This document shows, piece by piece, positions 1-12,200 of a DNA stretch of 64,000 nucleotides. The notes beneath the pieces are model-generated. The model was not told the DNA's origin, made no database searches, and saw nothing but the letters and a program-made list of their open reading frames with translations. The translations under genes and the position numbers were made by a program. Positions within the stretch are counted from its first letter, which is position 1. The number at the start of each line of letters is the position of its first letter. This DNA is from Siderastrea radians (Eukaryota; Cnidaria; Anthozoa; Scleractinia; Rhizangiidae), in NCBI GenBank assembly GCA_964017195.1, contig CAXHKT010000132.1, forward strand, positions 285,311-349,310, written 5' to 3'.

Positions 1-2083
1 TACTAAGAGGCATGCTGGCAATTTCTATGGTCATTGGCAAGCGGAATGACTCGCGGGCGCGTGCGCCGTACGTCCGTACCTCGCATTTCACGACATTCTT
101 ACATGAGGCAAATTTTCGCCCAGCTTCTAGCCAATGGCGTGCGAGGAATCGTGTAAGTCTTGACGCGTGTTGCACAAGCGACTCGCGTAGCAGCAAAATA
201 ACTCTTGAAAACAATGGATAATTTTACGGTAAAATGGTATCCAACAGCCATAACATGATGAAAAACAGGATTCTACATTCAACGATGTAAGATTAGAGCA
301 AAACCAAGCTTATAAGTCGAGCAGAAAAGTACTAGTTTGCGAACAAATAATTCTGACGTAAAGCATGACCTTTGTATTTTAAAACGAATGAAGCGAATCC
401 GCTTACCGAACAGAATTAGAAGAACATAGCTTTCCAACTGACAGTTGTAAAACAGAATCAAAGTTATTCACAATAAACAGATTGAATTTATTACGACAAA
501 TTATATGTGTGTAATACTGTGCAATAATCTGTAAACAAAACCAAAAGAGAATTTCTAGTAGTTTCGAAGCCAACACGCGTCTCTAATTACAAAACACAAA
601 GCGACAAGTAAAATAACAGCAATCAAAACCAATGAAAAATGCCGATAAACGATTCAATGAATTTGCCTAGCGAACTTAAAGCGGAAGCACAAATAGATAA
701 AATAGATTTGCTTGAATCATTAAACAGAATTATAACTCTAAGTTTATACTAAAATGATACGCTTAAGAGACTAAAATTATACAGTAATTAACGAGGTCAA
801 GTTAATAACCTAGGTTAATGATAGTAAACAAGAAATTCTAAAGAATTTATAAGCGGCCGATGGTAACCAGGTAGATATGGAGTTCCGTTTTTAGGCTTGG
901 CTAAATCTATATATTAGGCTGAATGAACATTTCTGTTATTAGATAAGAAGGCTGAATCTCGGTCAGGTTTCAGTCGTTATTAACTTTCGACGAGCAACAG
1001 TTTTATTCTGTTTTTCCTGATCTATTTCAGGGTTATCCACGTGTAATAAATATTTATACACGCTGCACTTATAATGCATTTATAATTCTTTCTCATAATA
1101 ATAAAAAAATTTCGTCTTCTGAGCTTCTTCCTAAACACTCTTTTCCATTAGTCTTTAAATACTAAATGACGTTTTAGAATTTTTAATAACGGATTACATA
1201 CATGTTAGCGCCCACGAGTGGCATTTCACTGGGGCTGAAAAAATAACGAGAAACAAGCTCAGAAGACGAAAAAAAACTTTTTATGAGAAGGAAATATAAA
1301 CACACGAGACGGCACACAAGCACAGCGTATATAAATATTCTCTGCACGTGAATAACCGTGAAATAGACCAGGAAAAACAAACTAAAACTGTTGCTCGTTG
1401 AAAGTTAATAACAACTGAAACTTGACCGAGATTCAGCCTTCTTGTCTAATAGCAGAAATGATTATTCAGCCTAAAACTTACTGGAACATTAAAAAGAGTT
1501 ACTATTCTAACTGCAATGAATTAAAAATTTTTTCCCTAATTTTGCATACAAGTTGTGAAGGTTGAGTAGTTCAAATAGTTCAAGGTTCGTCATAAAAGTG
1601 TCTGACTAGTTTTTGAGATATTCAACATTGTTTAAAATGAGAGGCTGTCCATTACCTTTGCTATGGTGACAGCTGTTGCTAGCACACCAATGAAAAAGTA
1701 AACTTAGGTCATATGTTGAAAAGGTATTATAGTATCAAGGAAATCGAAATTTATCTTCAATGCGAAATTTTGATTTCAAAGGATACACTCCAAGGCCAAA
1801 AAAACTGTTGCGAGCCTCCTTAAATGGGAGATAATTATTACGTCCTCAATTGTTTCCTTAAAGGTTTCGCCACATGAGACGATTAGCCTCAAAGGCCAAA
1901 AAAGATGAAGAATAGTATGAAGGTAATATTAACATTAAACAGCTCAAAAAGACAGAGAAAGTTGAAAAGTTGATATTTTAAGCCGCAAAAAAAGGAGGAG
2001 CGTACATTAACGACTAAATAATTGATACGTGCTGTCAGTGGTTCATCCAAATATTATCACTGAAATATACAGATATATTTATA
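1..2083. other. AT-rich stretch without a recognised gene; inverted repeat inside
   Basis: I see no convincing exon on either strand here. The short open frames are AT-rich shadows. The only clear structure is the long imperfect inverted repeat at 914-1474. If the SRCR gene continues leftwards, its remaining exons would be in or beyond this stretch. Confidence 0.5.
914..1474. repeat. Long imperfect inverted repeat (foldback/MITE-like)
   Basis: The left arm starts TTAGGCTGAATGAACATTTC and the right arm ends with the complementary GATTATTCAGCCTAA. The arms continue inward through matching segments (for example CGAGCAACAGTTTTA near 990 against TAAAACTGTTGCTCG near 1384, and GTCTTCTGAGCTT near 1114 against AAGCTCAGAAGAC near 1256). 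The arms are over 200 bases with a small loop. No obvious target duplication was identified. Confidence 0.75.
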
Positions 2084-2188
2084 CTAACTTGGCTTTGATG
2101 CTCTCTTGATTGAAGGTGACGCTTCTCTCAGGCCTGTTATGATATTTATTTCTGCTGTTGGGAGAATAGTGAATGGGTCATCTAGAGG
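2084..2188 (-). CDS. Possible 3'-terminal exon of the SRCR gene
   Basis: After a strong acceptor (GATTTTCAG) a phase-0 frame of 34 codons runs PLDDPFTILPTAEINIITGL and onward to a TAG at 2084-2086. It joins in frame to the candidate exon at 2343-2414. The bases at the stop (CCAA|GTTAGT) could instead be a donor, in which case the gene continues further left. No family is recognised. Confidence 0.28.
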   Translation of the reverse strand, partial: PLDDPFTILPTAEINIITGLREASPSIKRASKPS

Positions 2189-2342
2189 CTGAAAATCTGA
2201 AGAAAAAAAATCCGTTCAGTGTAAGACTAGTACATTGGCACATTTCATAAGCAAGTGTCGGCTATTTATATAGGTTACTTTTTTAAGACGCTTGGTTGGT
2301 TGTGGAAGAGCCCCTTATTATTGCGCGTCGTGTAAGCCTTAC

Positions 2343-2414
2343 ATTTTCTCGAGATGGGTCGCGACCACCGGTATTCGATCGGAACTCATATTTCTCTTCC
2401 ATGTTCTGAATGAT
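2343..2414 (-). CDS. Possible cytoplasmic-tail exon
   Basis: A 72-base phase 0-0 open segment lies between acceptor GAGCCTCAG and donor AAAAT|GTAAGG. It reads IIQNMEEKYEFRSNTGG and then RDPSREN, hydrophilic with one tyrosine. It cannot join directly to the FN3 exon: the phases differ, and direct joining runs into a stop. An unseen phase 1-0 exon, expected to carry a membrane segment, would be needed. The splice sites are good but the coding evidence is weak. Confidence 0.3.
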
Positions 2415-2987
2415 CTGAGGCTCAAGAACGGCAAGTGTTCCAACTCAACGACACTTTAATTTCACTGGTTCACGAGAAACACATTTTTACAAAACAACAT
2501 GACCGACATTTTGTAGTCCTAGTGGTCTCACGACCCTAGTGCGCATGGGCTTACAAAATACTCTCAACTAGGGGTACTGTGGGATTTCCTAATATAGCAA
2601 AACACAGCTTTCTGCGGAACAGTCTCATGTTAACGTTACATCGGGTCGTTGGATATTCTACCATAAGGCAAACACAACTTGGAAAGGATGGACACGACAT
2701 CAAGCTCCTGTTATGTAAAAGTTAACATTCATCGATTGATAAAAATGTCTCAATTTAGTCCTTCTTCTGCCTAGCAGGAAACCAGAAATAACATATTTTA
2801 TAGTGATAGTCTGAAAAACAATGATTACTTCTTCTCGAGAAACCTTTTGCGCTCAAAGGTTAATATAATCTTCTCAACAACTGACGATTTTACCCTTTTA
2901 CCCGGAAATAGTTTCAATAGAAATTGAAAAGACAACAATATAAATTATTGAAAAGGGCCTGATTATTTTTGTTTTTGTCTTTCCTAC

Positions 2988-3275
2988 CCGGCGATTTGGT
3001 TTCTATTGCCTCTGATGATGGAGAAGTGACATTGTCGGTGACATAGATCCTGAAATAGTACACTGTATGTGGCTTCAAACCAAGCACGGTGCTCCAGGGA
3101 CTGTATATAACACACGTCTCTGGAACAGCACTCTCCCGGCAGATAGCGTACTCCCACGATAATGTGCTATTGTCCCATATTTGGACACGATAGGTTGATG
3201 GTCTTGTTGGACGCCACTGTAAGCTAACAGTATGGAAATCACGTGATACAAGCTGTGGTTTTCCAAGGGGTGCAG
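2988..3275 (-). CDS. Fibronectin type III domain exon of the SRCR gene
   Basis: A 288-base phase 1-1 exon encodes one FN3 domain of 96 residues. It opens [21 protein letters not shown], with the buried W of strand B, and later has the conserved TVYYFRIYV strand, giving the usual Y-x-F-R-V pattern, and ends [11 protein letters not shown]. The acceptor is TTCTATTGCAG and the donor is CCGG|GTAGG. FN3 repeats usually act as membrane-proximal spacers. Same strand and same phase as the SRCR exons make it the natural next module, but the 7.8-kb intron leaves a small chance that it belongs to another transcript. Confidence 0.85.
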
Positions 3276-6200
3276 CTGCAATAGAAAAAGAAACCAAAAA
3301 AAAAAAAAGAAAAGAAAGAGAAATAATGGCAATAAATGGCAAAGTTGTGATCGAATTCCATATCTATTTCGGAAAAAAAAAGCTTCATTGCAATCTAAAA
3401 GGACAAAGTTTTTTCTATGCGAAATTCTGAATGATAATGAAACCCGTTATGGCAGGACATTTGAAAATGAACTTTATTTCAAAAGTTAGAGGTTAAGAAT
3501 CTTTTTCCTTCCTTTATTTATTTGAGGTTGGATATTATTTGGTCATAAATTTCATTTATAGGCATATCTTAAATCAGACGGCGTCCTGTTACAAATCGGT
3601 GTTCGTATGCGATTCTTGACAATCAAGTGAGAAGTTCTGGAAATGTTTAATTATTATCGGGGAAAAGGGTTCAGTATTCTTCTGCCGTTTCATTGTTTCT
3701 AACTTTGTTAGAACGGTTTGCTACGTTTACAACTTAAAATGTTAAATTCGTTCCGAAATTGATTTTGAAAGGCTTAATGCATCCTTTTACTGTGCGGCTA
3801 CTCCAATCGGGCCAGTTGAAAGAAAAGTGACCAATCACGACGCTAACTGAGAACAAAAGATAGCAAAGTATTTTTTTTTTGTAAACGACTAATCACGTTG
3901 TAGCAGCCAGACAATACCCGTTCGAAAAATTTGGCACCTTGATCATGGGCCCTCGGGAAATTGCCACGTCTACGATTGGTTGCTTTCGATCGTAAATTCT
4001 GCTCAGAAGTTTTAGATATCGAATTCGCAATTAATGGTAAAATTTTACCCCATAAACAAACCTTAAACAATACTTGGCTTCAGCAGTACACCTTATCTCT
4101 GAGTTTGTTTTTAGAACAAACCTTTTCCGAAATTAAATATTCGGTAACGCAATAAACTTGCTTGATTTGGAGACGGCGTTCGCTCAGCGCAGCGAGTCGA
4201 AACAAACAAAGATCTAAAGATAAATATCGACATTTGCGCCCTTTAATCGTTCAAATATAAACGGAAGTTCGCAAATCTCCTTATATACTAAATGTTTTTT
4301 GAACCAACTGGTGTTCATCGTTGATTTATTGATTCTGGCTTCTGCAGCCCCTTCGCAGCCGCGGTCTCAATACTGCAAGGAAATCCAAATCCTTTATGGA
4401 AGCTTCCAGGTCCATTTCAGCGTGATGCAAGTCTGAAATGTAATCTCGTAATAGCTGGGAATGTCGGCGACTACTGCCTATTCAGTCGATTCAGTCTTAC
4501 TTGTATTTTCTGGGCAAAAGCCATTTTGCAAACATTTACCATAAACTTAAAGCTTGCGTGGCGCGTACAAACAATCCGCGAGATTTCAATCCCATCGAGA
4601 CAACACTGCACCATTTGAAAATGTTTAAAAATCATCATTGAAGCTAACCAATGAAAAACTTCGACTTTTTACCGAGAGGTCCGCAGAATTAGACAGTTTT
4701 AAATTTATTTGGGGATGTATTGGCTAGATCCTTCAACATTATTGGTCAGTTTATGAAAAAAATGTTGCCTTCTTTTGTTTTCAATTAGCATCGCGATTGG
4801 TCAATTTTCTTCCTAGTGGCCCGGTTCGAGTAGCCGGACAGTAACAAGTTGTTTGTATTTCTCTTCCTTGGACAACCTACTAATGTCGCACTGACGGATG
4901 AGTTGAAGGGTAAATTTCGATAAATTTCTCTCGCTAACCTTTGCAGCTTATTCTTTATCTGTCTGCAGTTGTTCTCTTCCCATGGTTTGTTTTTCGTGGA
5001 AACTTTACGTCTATCCTTGTGTGAGTGGGTGAGTGAGTGATTGATTGACCAACTGAATAATCGACTAGTTGACTCACTGACTTACGGATTGATGGATTAG
5101 TATAATTATCGTGTGATATTCGAAAATTCTATTTAAAAAATCACGACATTTTAGGAAAGCGCAATTTGAAAGAATTTTCAAATATCACGAGAAGTCAAAA
5201 TCCTTAATTGCTCGAAGGATCACACGATTTCTCATTTATGATATGCCTAAAGCAAATTCTTTTAACATGACTTGGCGGTGTGTTTGCGGTGTGAAACACA
5301 GGGAAGGTCATGTTTTGGCTTTTTTAGCGTAAATTGACAAATGTCAAAGGTAGTTGGGTTCCTAAAGTCATTCTTGATGCAGTTAAAATGTAAACTGTTC
5401 ATGAAACAGTCGCTGAAGTATAAAGAACAAGAAAATCCCCAGGGGGCGCTAGATCCCGCCGTTGTTCTCCCTTCTCCTCCGGGTGTAAAATATATAATGG
5501 TCACTCAAGATACAAGCTCTAGCCTGTGTAGCGAAAGACGGGAGTCTGGGTCAAGTGACCACGAAAAAAACATAGGCACGCAATGCGCGCAGAGCCAATG
5601 ACGTTTTTTTTTCGCAATATGGTGAAATTTATCCTGACAACCTATGGGGCTTTACACCTCCGGTAAGTCCCACCCTAACCCCTCAGCTCCCCCCCCCCCC
5701 CCCCACCACCAAAAAGATCTTGTGGTTATCCACTATAAAACCTGGTAATGATTCAGCAGGGTGACTACGCGGAGTCAAAAAAACCGAAGAAAGCTCTTTG
5801 CTTCACGGTTCTTCAAAGAACACACACAAAAACAAATAAACTTAAACTCACCGTCGAAAAATATTGCATACATAATTTAGGCAAAGATCAGTGGAAAGTT
5901 AACAATTTTACTTCAGAAATAAATGCAAGTTGCAGTTGAGCCTTTTAATTTCTTACTTCTACCGGCGAATATCCAATACTTTTCAGTGCTCATAAACGGT
6001 CAACTTTCTAAAGGGTGCCGTTTTGACGCTCTGCGTGATTTGCGTGACACGCGACTCGCTTTACTTTGTTTAACTTGTAAGGTTTCAGACGTTTCAGTCA
6101 ACCATTTACGTTCTCAGTACATTGTATTGTCAAAACAGGAGTCTGCCATCAAACGGCGTTTCTTGTATCCACAATATTTTCGTTCGAAATCGGTTTGAAC

Positions 6201-9200
6201 TAGCGTTTATAAACACGACTGAAATAGTTTTGCAACTATATTTATTCCCCCTGTTAATTGAAGTTGCTTGCTTTGTAATTAAGTCGGCTAGAATAATTTT
6301 CGTCTTTTTGCCTCACAAATCGACCAAAGAATGTTTACAATTGTTACTTTCCCACGGTACAAAGTTATTTTTAGCTCACGTGTTTATTTTGAGTCTCAAC
6401 CTACAGCCGAATAAATTTCTTTTGCTTTGCCTTCGAACAGTACGAAAATGTTCAAATTCAGCTCGCTTTCCAGTAGATCCAACAGGTCTCTATTAGAATG
6501 CTTTGTCACATATCTGTTGTTGTTAATCTTTCGGTACTGTTTCGGTCGGTTCGAGATGTTTTTAGTGTTGCGTTACATTCCTTATAAGGCTGAAATTACA
6601 GCTGTCAACTATGCAAATTTGCTCAACATACGCTTTACCCTTTGAGCTATGAATAACCCTGAAATAACGTTTAGTATCTTGTTAAGATTTTACTTCATCC
6701 ATCCTCTAATTCCTTGATCACCACTGTGAGTTGGATTTTAATACTAGTTTCATTCAAGTTTTTCAGTTTTAAGAATAGCTAGCAACAAGCCGCGCAATTT
6801 CCGATTTAGTTTTAAATGGGTTCATGTTTTATAACACGCACTCAAAAATGACACTGCAAATTTTAGATTCGCTGTTACCGAGAGATAATCCCGAAAAATT
6901 TTATGCTGTTTTACTCTAGTCTTTTCACTATCGTTATAAACTTGGGCTTTAAATATTGTTTCTTTCACTGTTAATTAGGTATCGATGTAACGTTAATTTC
7001 CACGTTCTGTTCATACAACATCTCAAATTGGCAAGTCCGTCTTGTATTTGCTGCTGTAGAAATTTGTACTTCAGCTAAGTAAACACAGGACTACAACGCG
7101 AACAAAATCCTGCCAGACCTCACGTACGCAAAACAGGCATTCGAAGTAGATCCACACTTGCGAATGCAAAACACTTCAAAGCCCGGGGGTCTTACTTCCA
7201 TAACATTAGCTGTATGGGTTTGTGCCGCTGATAAGGTAAGAGTTTCAGTGTCCCGGTGCACACCCCCACCCATCGTCTCACAGAATATCCCCCCAGCCTC
7301 ACAAATCGTAAGACAAACACGACACTGACGGTTCTCGTCTATCGTTGATTTTTAGGCTCTGACAGTAGCCATATGACGTCACTAACGTGGCGTCATTGGC
7401 TAAAAAGCACACACACACACACAAAAAACAAAAACAAACAAAAACAAAAAACAAACAAGAAAAGCCCCAGGGGCATTAGACCCCGCCGTTTTTCCCCTCC
7501 CTTAAGGGTGCAAAATGCATTACGGTCACTCAAGATACGAGCCCAAGTGGTGTAAATTTTATAGTTGGTGATTTTCGTACCTTTGACGTGTTTGCTGCCA
7601 CCGCCCCCGTCTTCTCTGACCCTTCTCCTTGTGATACCATTAATCCCTAATAGTATGAACATCTTCCCCATCCCTCATTTCTTAGTCATCCGCCTGTTCT
7701 AACACTTGAGAAGAAGAACGTGACGGAATAGTTTGACCATAGCGTGACTCAGTTACGTCACTTTAAAAAAATGACATCTCAGCGTATTATTATAAATAAC
7801 AAGGGCACGGAAATGAGATTTATTGATAAAGAAAAAATAACCCTAAAATCTAAAGGGAACGGTAAAAAGAAAGAGAAACCTAAAAGTCAACTTTAAGCCA
7901 TGATTCGACGAATGATATAGCGAAAGCAAGGAACTTTCCCGAATAGGCGTCTGTGTTTCCGTGACGTAATGTTTACATGCTACGGCAAGTTAGGCGAATT
8001 CATGCCAGCTTCAAAGCTCGTTAGCACCTTAGTCCTTCCTCTCGTCGAAGAGAAGTCATCTCCATTGAGTTTCACTAAAGAATTTGGCGAAGTAAAGCAA
8101 AACTGCCAAAAAAATGCTTGCATTTCACTGTTGAATATTTAACCCTGTTTGTTCAGCTCTGGTCCGAGTAACCCAATCGAACGTTCAAAGCTTGCTAGCA
8201 TCGTTGTCCTTGCTCTCGTCGAAGAGATTTTTATTGCATTGCATCCCCAGTACTTTTCTACACCGTCTCTCGTGTAGATTTTGGCGAATCGGCGCTAACC
8301 GAACGAAGATAATGCTTACGTTGACTGAAAGATTGCAACACGTATTTGTTGGCCGAGGTCTGGGGCAGGTGACCACCAAAAATATTAATGAATACCAACA
8401 AAAAAATGGGTATTGCTAGACCCCGTCCTGACGTTGGGGTAAAAAATCCTCCATCTCGTTACAAATTTGGACATAAAATTACTTGAAATGAAGATTGCCG
8501 CTTTTTCTTCGACAAATGTCATTAGATTATTCAGACTGTGAAAAAAGCCACTGAACTGAATGCGACACTGAGGTTGCAAGCCTTTTTTGCTTAAATCTGG
8601 TATGGAAACTGCTGAAACTACCTTCTATAAAAAGATTGACATTGGAGTCGAAGACAGCAGAATTTAGAACTGAAGCAACCTGCTAAAAACGTATTGTAGA
8701 ACAGAAACTGATAATCCTCGTAGGATTAACAGTGCTAATTAACTGACTGACTGACTGACTAACTGACTGGGTGACTGACTGACTGACTGACTGACTGACT
8801 GACTGGCTCACTGGCTCGCTGACTGACTGACTCACTGACAGACTGACTAACTGACTGACTGACTTGCTGACTGGCTTACTGACTAACTGGCTGACTGGCT
8901 GACCGACTGACTGACTGACTGACTGACTGGCTGACTGACTGACTGACTGGCTGTCTGAATGAATGGCTGAATGACTGACTGATAGACTGACTGACTGACT
9001 GACTGATTGGCTGACTGACTGACTGAGTGACTGACTGGCTGACTGACTGACTGATTGACAGACTGACTAACTGACAGACTGACAGACTGACTGACTAACT
9101 GGCGACCTACTGACTGATTGAATGATTGACTGACTGACTGACTGGCTGACTGACTGACTGACTGACTGACTGGCTGACTGACTGACTGATTGACAGACTG

Positions 9201-12200
9201 ACTAACTGACTGACTGACCGACTGACTAACTGGCGACCTACTGACTGATTGAATGACTGACTGACTGACTGACTGACTGATTGGCTGACTGACTGACTTA
9301 CTGACTGACTGGCTGGCTGACTGAATGACTGACTGACTGAGTGACTGACTTACTGGCTGGGCAATTAACATACTTTTTTAAACCCTTGGACCTACGGGCA
9401 GGGTGTTGGATGCCCCCACCCCCCTCCACATAAGATTTTTCGTGAATTTATCATCTGCACCTGCGGTTTTCTTCGCATATCCTTTTGACGCATTTTTCTT
9501 TTCTTAAACACATTTTCTTCTCATATCCTTTAGACATGTTTTAACACAAGTTTGGTGATAATTAGTTGTTATGGTTGGCTGAATGACTGACTGACTGACT
9601 GATTGGCTGACTGACTGACTGACTGACTGACTGACTGGCTGACTGACTGACTGATTGACAGACTGACTAACTGACTGACTGACCGACTGACTAACTGGCG
9701 ACCTACTGACTGATTGAATGACTGACTGACTGACTGACTGACTGACTCACTGACAGACTGACTAACTGACTGACTGACTTACTGACTGGCTGACTGACTG
9801 ACTGACTAACTGGCTGACTGGCTGACCGACTGACTGACTGACTGACTGACTGACTGACTGGCTGACTGACTGACTGACTGACTGACTGTCTGAATGAATG
9901 GCTGAATGACTGACTGATAGACTGACTGACTGACTGACTGACTGACTGATTGGCTGACTGACTGACTGACTGACTGTCTGACTGGCTGACTGACTGATTG
10001 ATTGACAGACTGACTAACTGACTGACTGATAGACTGACTGACTAGCTGGCGACCTACTGACTGATTGAATGATTGACCGACTGACTGACTGGCTGACTGA
10101 CTGACTGATTGGCTGACTGACTGACTGACTGACTAACTGACTGACTGACTGACTGACTGATTGACAGACTGACTAACTGACTGACTGACCGACTGACTAA
10201 CTGGCGACCTACTGACTGATTGAATGACTGACTGACTGACTGACTGACTGACTGATTGACAGACTGACTAACTGACTGACTGACAGACTGACTGACTAGC
10301 TGGCGACCTACTGACTGATTGAATGATTGACCGACTGACTGACTGGCTGACTGACTGACTGATTAACTGACTGACTGACTGACTGACTAACTGACTGACT
10401 GACTGACTGATTGACAGACTGACTAACTGACTGACTGACCGACTGACTAACTGGCGACCTACTGACTGATTGAATGACTGACTGACTGACTGACTGACTG
10501 ACTGATTGGCTGACTGACTGGCTGGCTGACTGAATGACTGACTGACTGAGTGACTGACTTACTGGCTGGGCAATTAACATACTTTTTTAAACCCTTGGAC
10601 CTACGGGCAGGGTGTTGGATGCCCCCCACCCCCCTCCACATAAGATTTTTCGTGAATTTATCATCTGCACCTGCGGTTTTCTTCGCATATCCTTTTGACG
10701 CATTTTTCTTTTCTTAGACACATTTTCTTCTCATATCCTTTAGACATCTTTTAACACAAGTTTGGTGATAATTAGTTGTTATGGTTACTAGATATGACGT
10801 CATGCGTAGCAGGTGATGAAGCCATTTTTGAAGAAAATTTCGTGTCTCTGACCCTTTTTAGAAGAAACAAAAAGCACCAAAAGTTAGCAAAGTGTCTAGT
10901 TATGTCATATTCTACATGTCAAGCATCAAAAATGTTTAATTTTCGCCCTTTTTTGATAGTTGCTAATTTTGGGCAGAATGCAAATGGAGGCCAATATGGC
11001 AGCCATTTTGGAGGACGTGACAGGCCCCCAGCAGCGGCACAACCCTTAATATATACCCCATATTGTTAAAATTGTTTCACCTGTTTACAGCCTAGTACCT
11101 TTCAGAGTGCAGACCACACTTGCCTCTCTTCCAAACAAGCAAAAGTTGGATCCTAAGTTGTGTCTACATGCTTTTATTGAGGCTTCGCTTCCGTCACAAT
11201 CCACGGAATCCAACCATAAAAGCCCTTTTCCTTTTTCCACTAAACGTTCAATGAAATATTTTCTGCCTTTGAGATGTTCGTCAACAAAATGTAATGCGCT
11301 ATCATATCCCAGTTGACGACAAACTACATAAGAATTCTCTATGCCCCAACCGTGGCTACATATTGATCTCCAAACTCCATTGTGCAAAACCTCCAAAATT
11401 CCTCTGTTTAGAGAAGAGCCATTAACAAGTCTCACTAAGAAGTAAAAAATAAAAATGCATTTATTTAAAGTTACCGCATGGGATATTTAGGTTCCCACTC
11501 TTAAATGAATTTGGGGTGAATTAGAGGAAACGTATATCAGAAAGTCTATGATTCAAGCGTTGTTTGCGGCCCTCTAGTTTCATTCTAGCACGAGAAACTT
11601 TATTCCACGTTGTCTGTCACCATCAAGGTGTATGAATAGGTACCTGAGAAATAATGGAGGAACTTGTCAAATTGCAGGAGCAATGTGTGATACGCCGTCA
11701 TTAATTCTATTTGAGGCGCGGAGAAAAGAACCTTAATATCATTGTCATGCTAAAGGAAAGGAACGGTAATAAGTGCTGGCTTTCTTAATGGTCTAAGCTA
11801 GGAGAAAACTTTGACCCTATTTATACCGGGGGGAGGGGCGATTGTGACCGCACTGTCTTTGGAAGTTTACAACTTTTTTAATAAGCAAGCTAAACCCACT
11901 TTTGGTGACTTTTCCTAAAATATATCTGCAAACAATTTGGCATAGCAAGTGCTTGTCCATCAAGTGCGACGTTACCATGGCAATTAATTTTTGGCAGGCT
12001 CTTTTTTTCAGAATTTTAAATGTTCACCTTTTGCATTAAAAAAATATAACTCTTCTGAGGAAATGTTCACATTTTCAGATCATTTTCGTGTTTTTTTAAA
12101 TTAAATTTGGTTACTTTTTGGTCAGTTTTGGCATTTTTTAAAGGTTCTGGAAAAATGAAGAAATACAAGATGGCGGCCGTTTGAGACCCTGACCTAACTG

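Larger units (their letters stand above)
3276..8736. other. Intron/intergenic DNA, no recognised gene
   Basis: This is probably intronic to the SRCR gene (between the FN3 and SRCR7 exons). Open frames here, including overlapping ones at 5923-6645, have no recognisable domain, AT-rich composition and no splice-supported exon. Two copies of a short dispersed repeat (5431-5518 and 7459-7542) and a poly-C tract near 5690-5704 are the only structures noted. Confidence 0.5.

Noticed and set aside
5923..6645. Overlapping plus-strand frames that looked like a possible exon series
   Set aside because: No recognisable motif, no consistent splice signals and AT-rich codon use.
8883..9371. 162-residue open frame made of Q-S-V-S repeats
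   Set aside because: It is the translation of a TGAC tetranucleotide satellite, which is open in several frames; there is no start context, splice sites or unique sequence.
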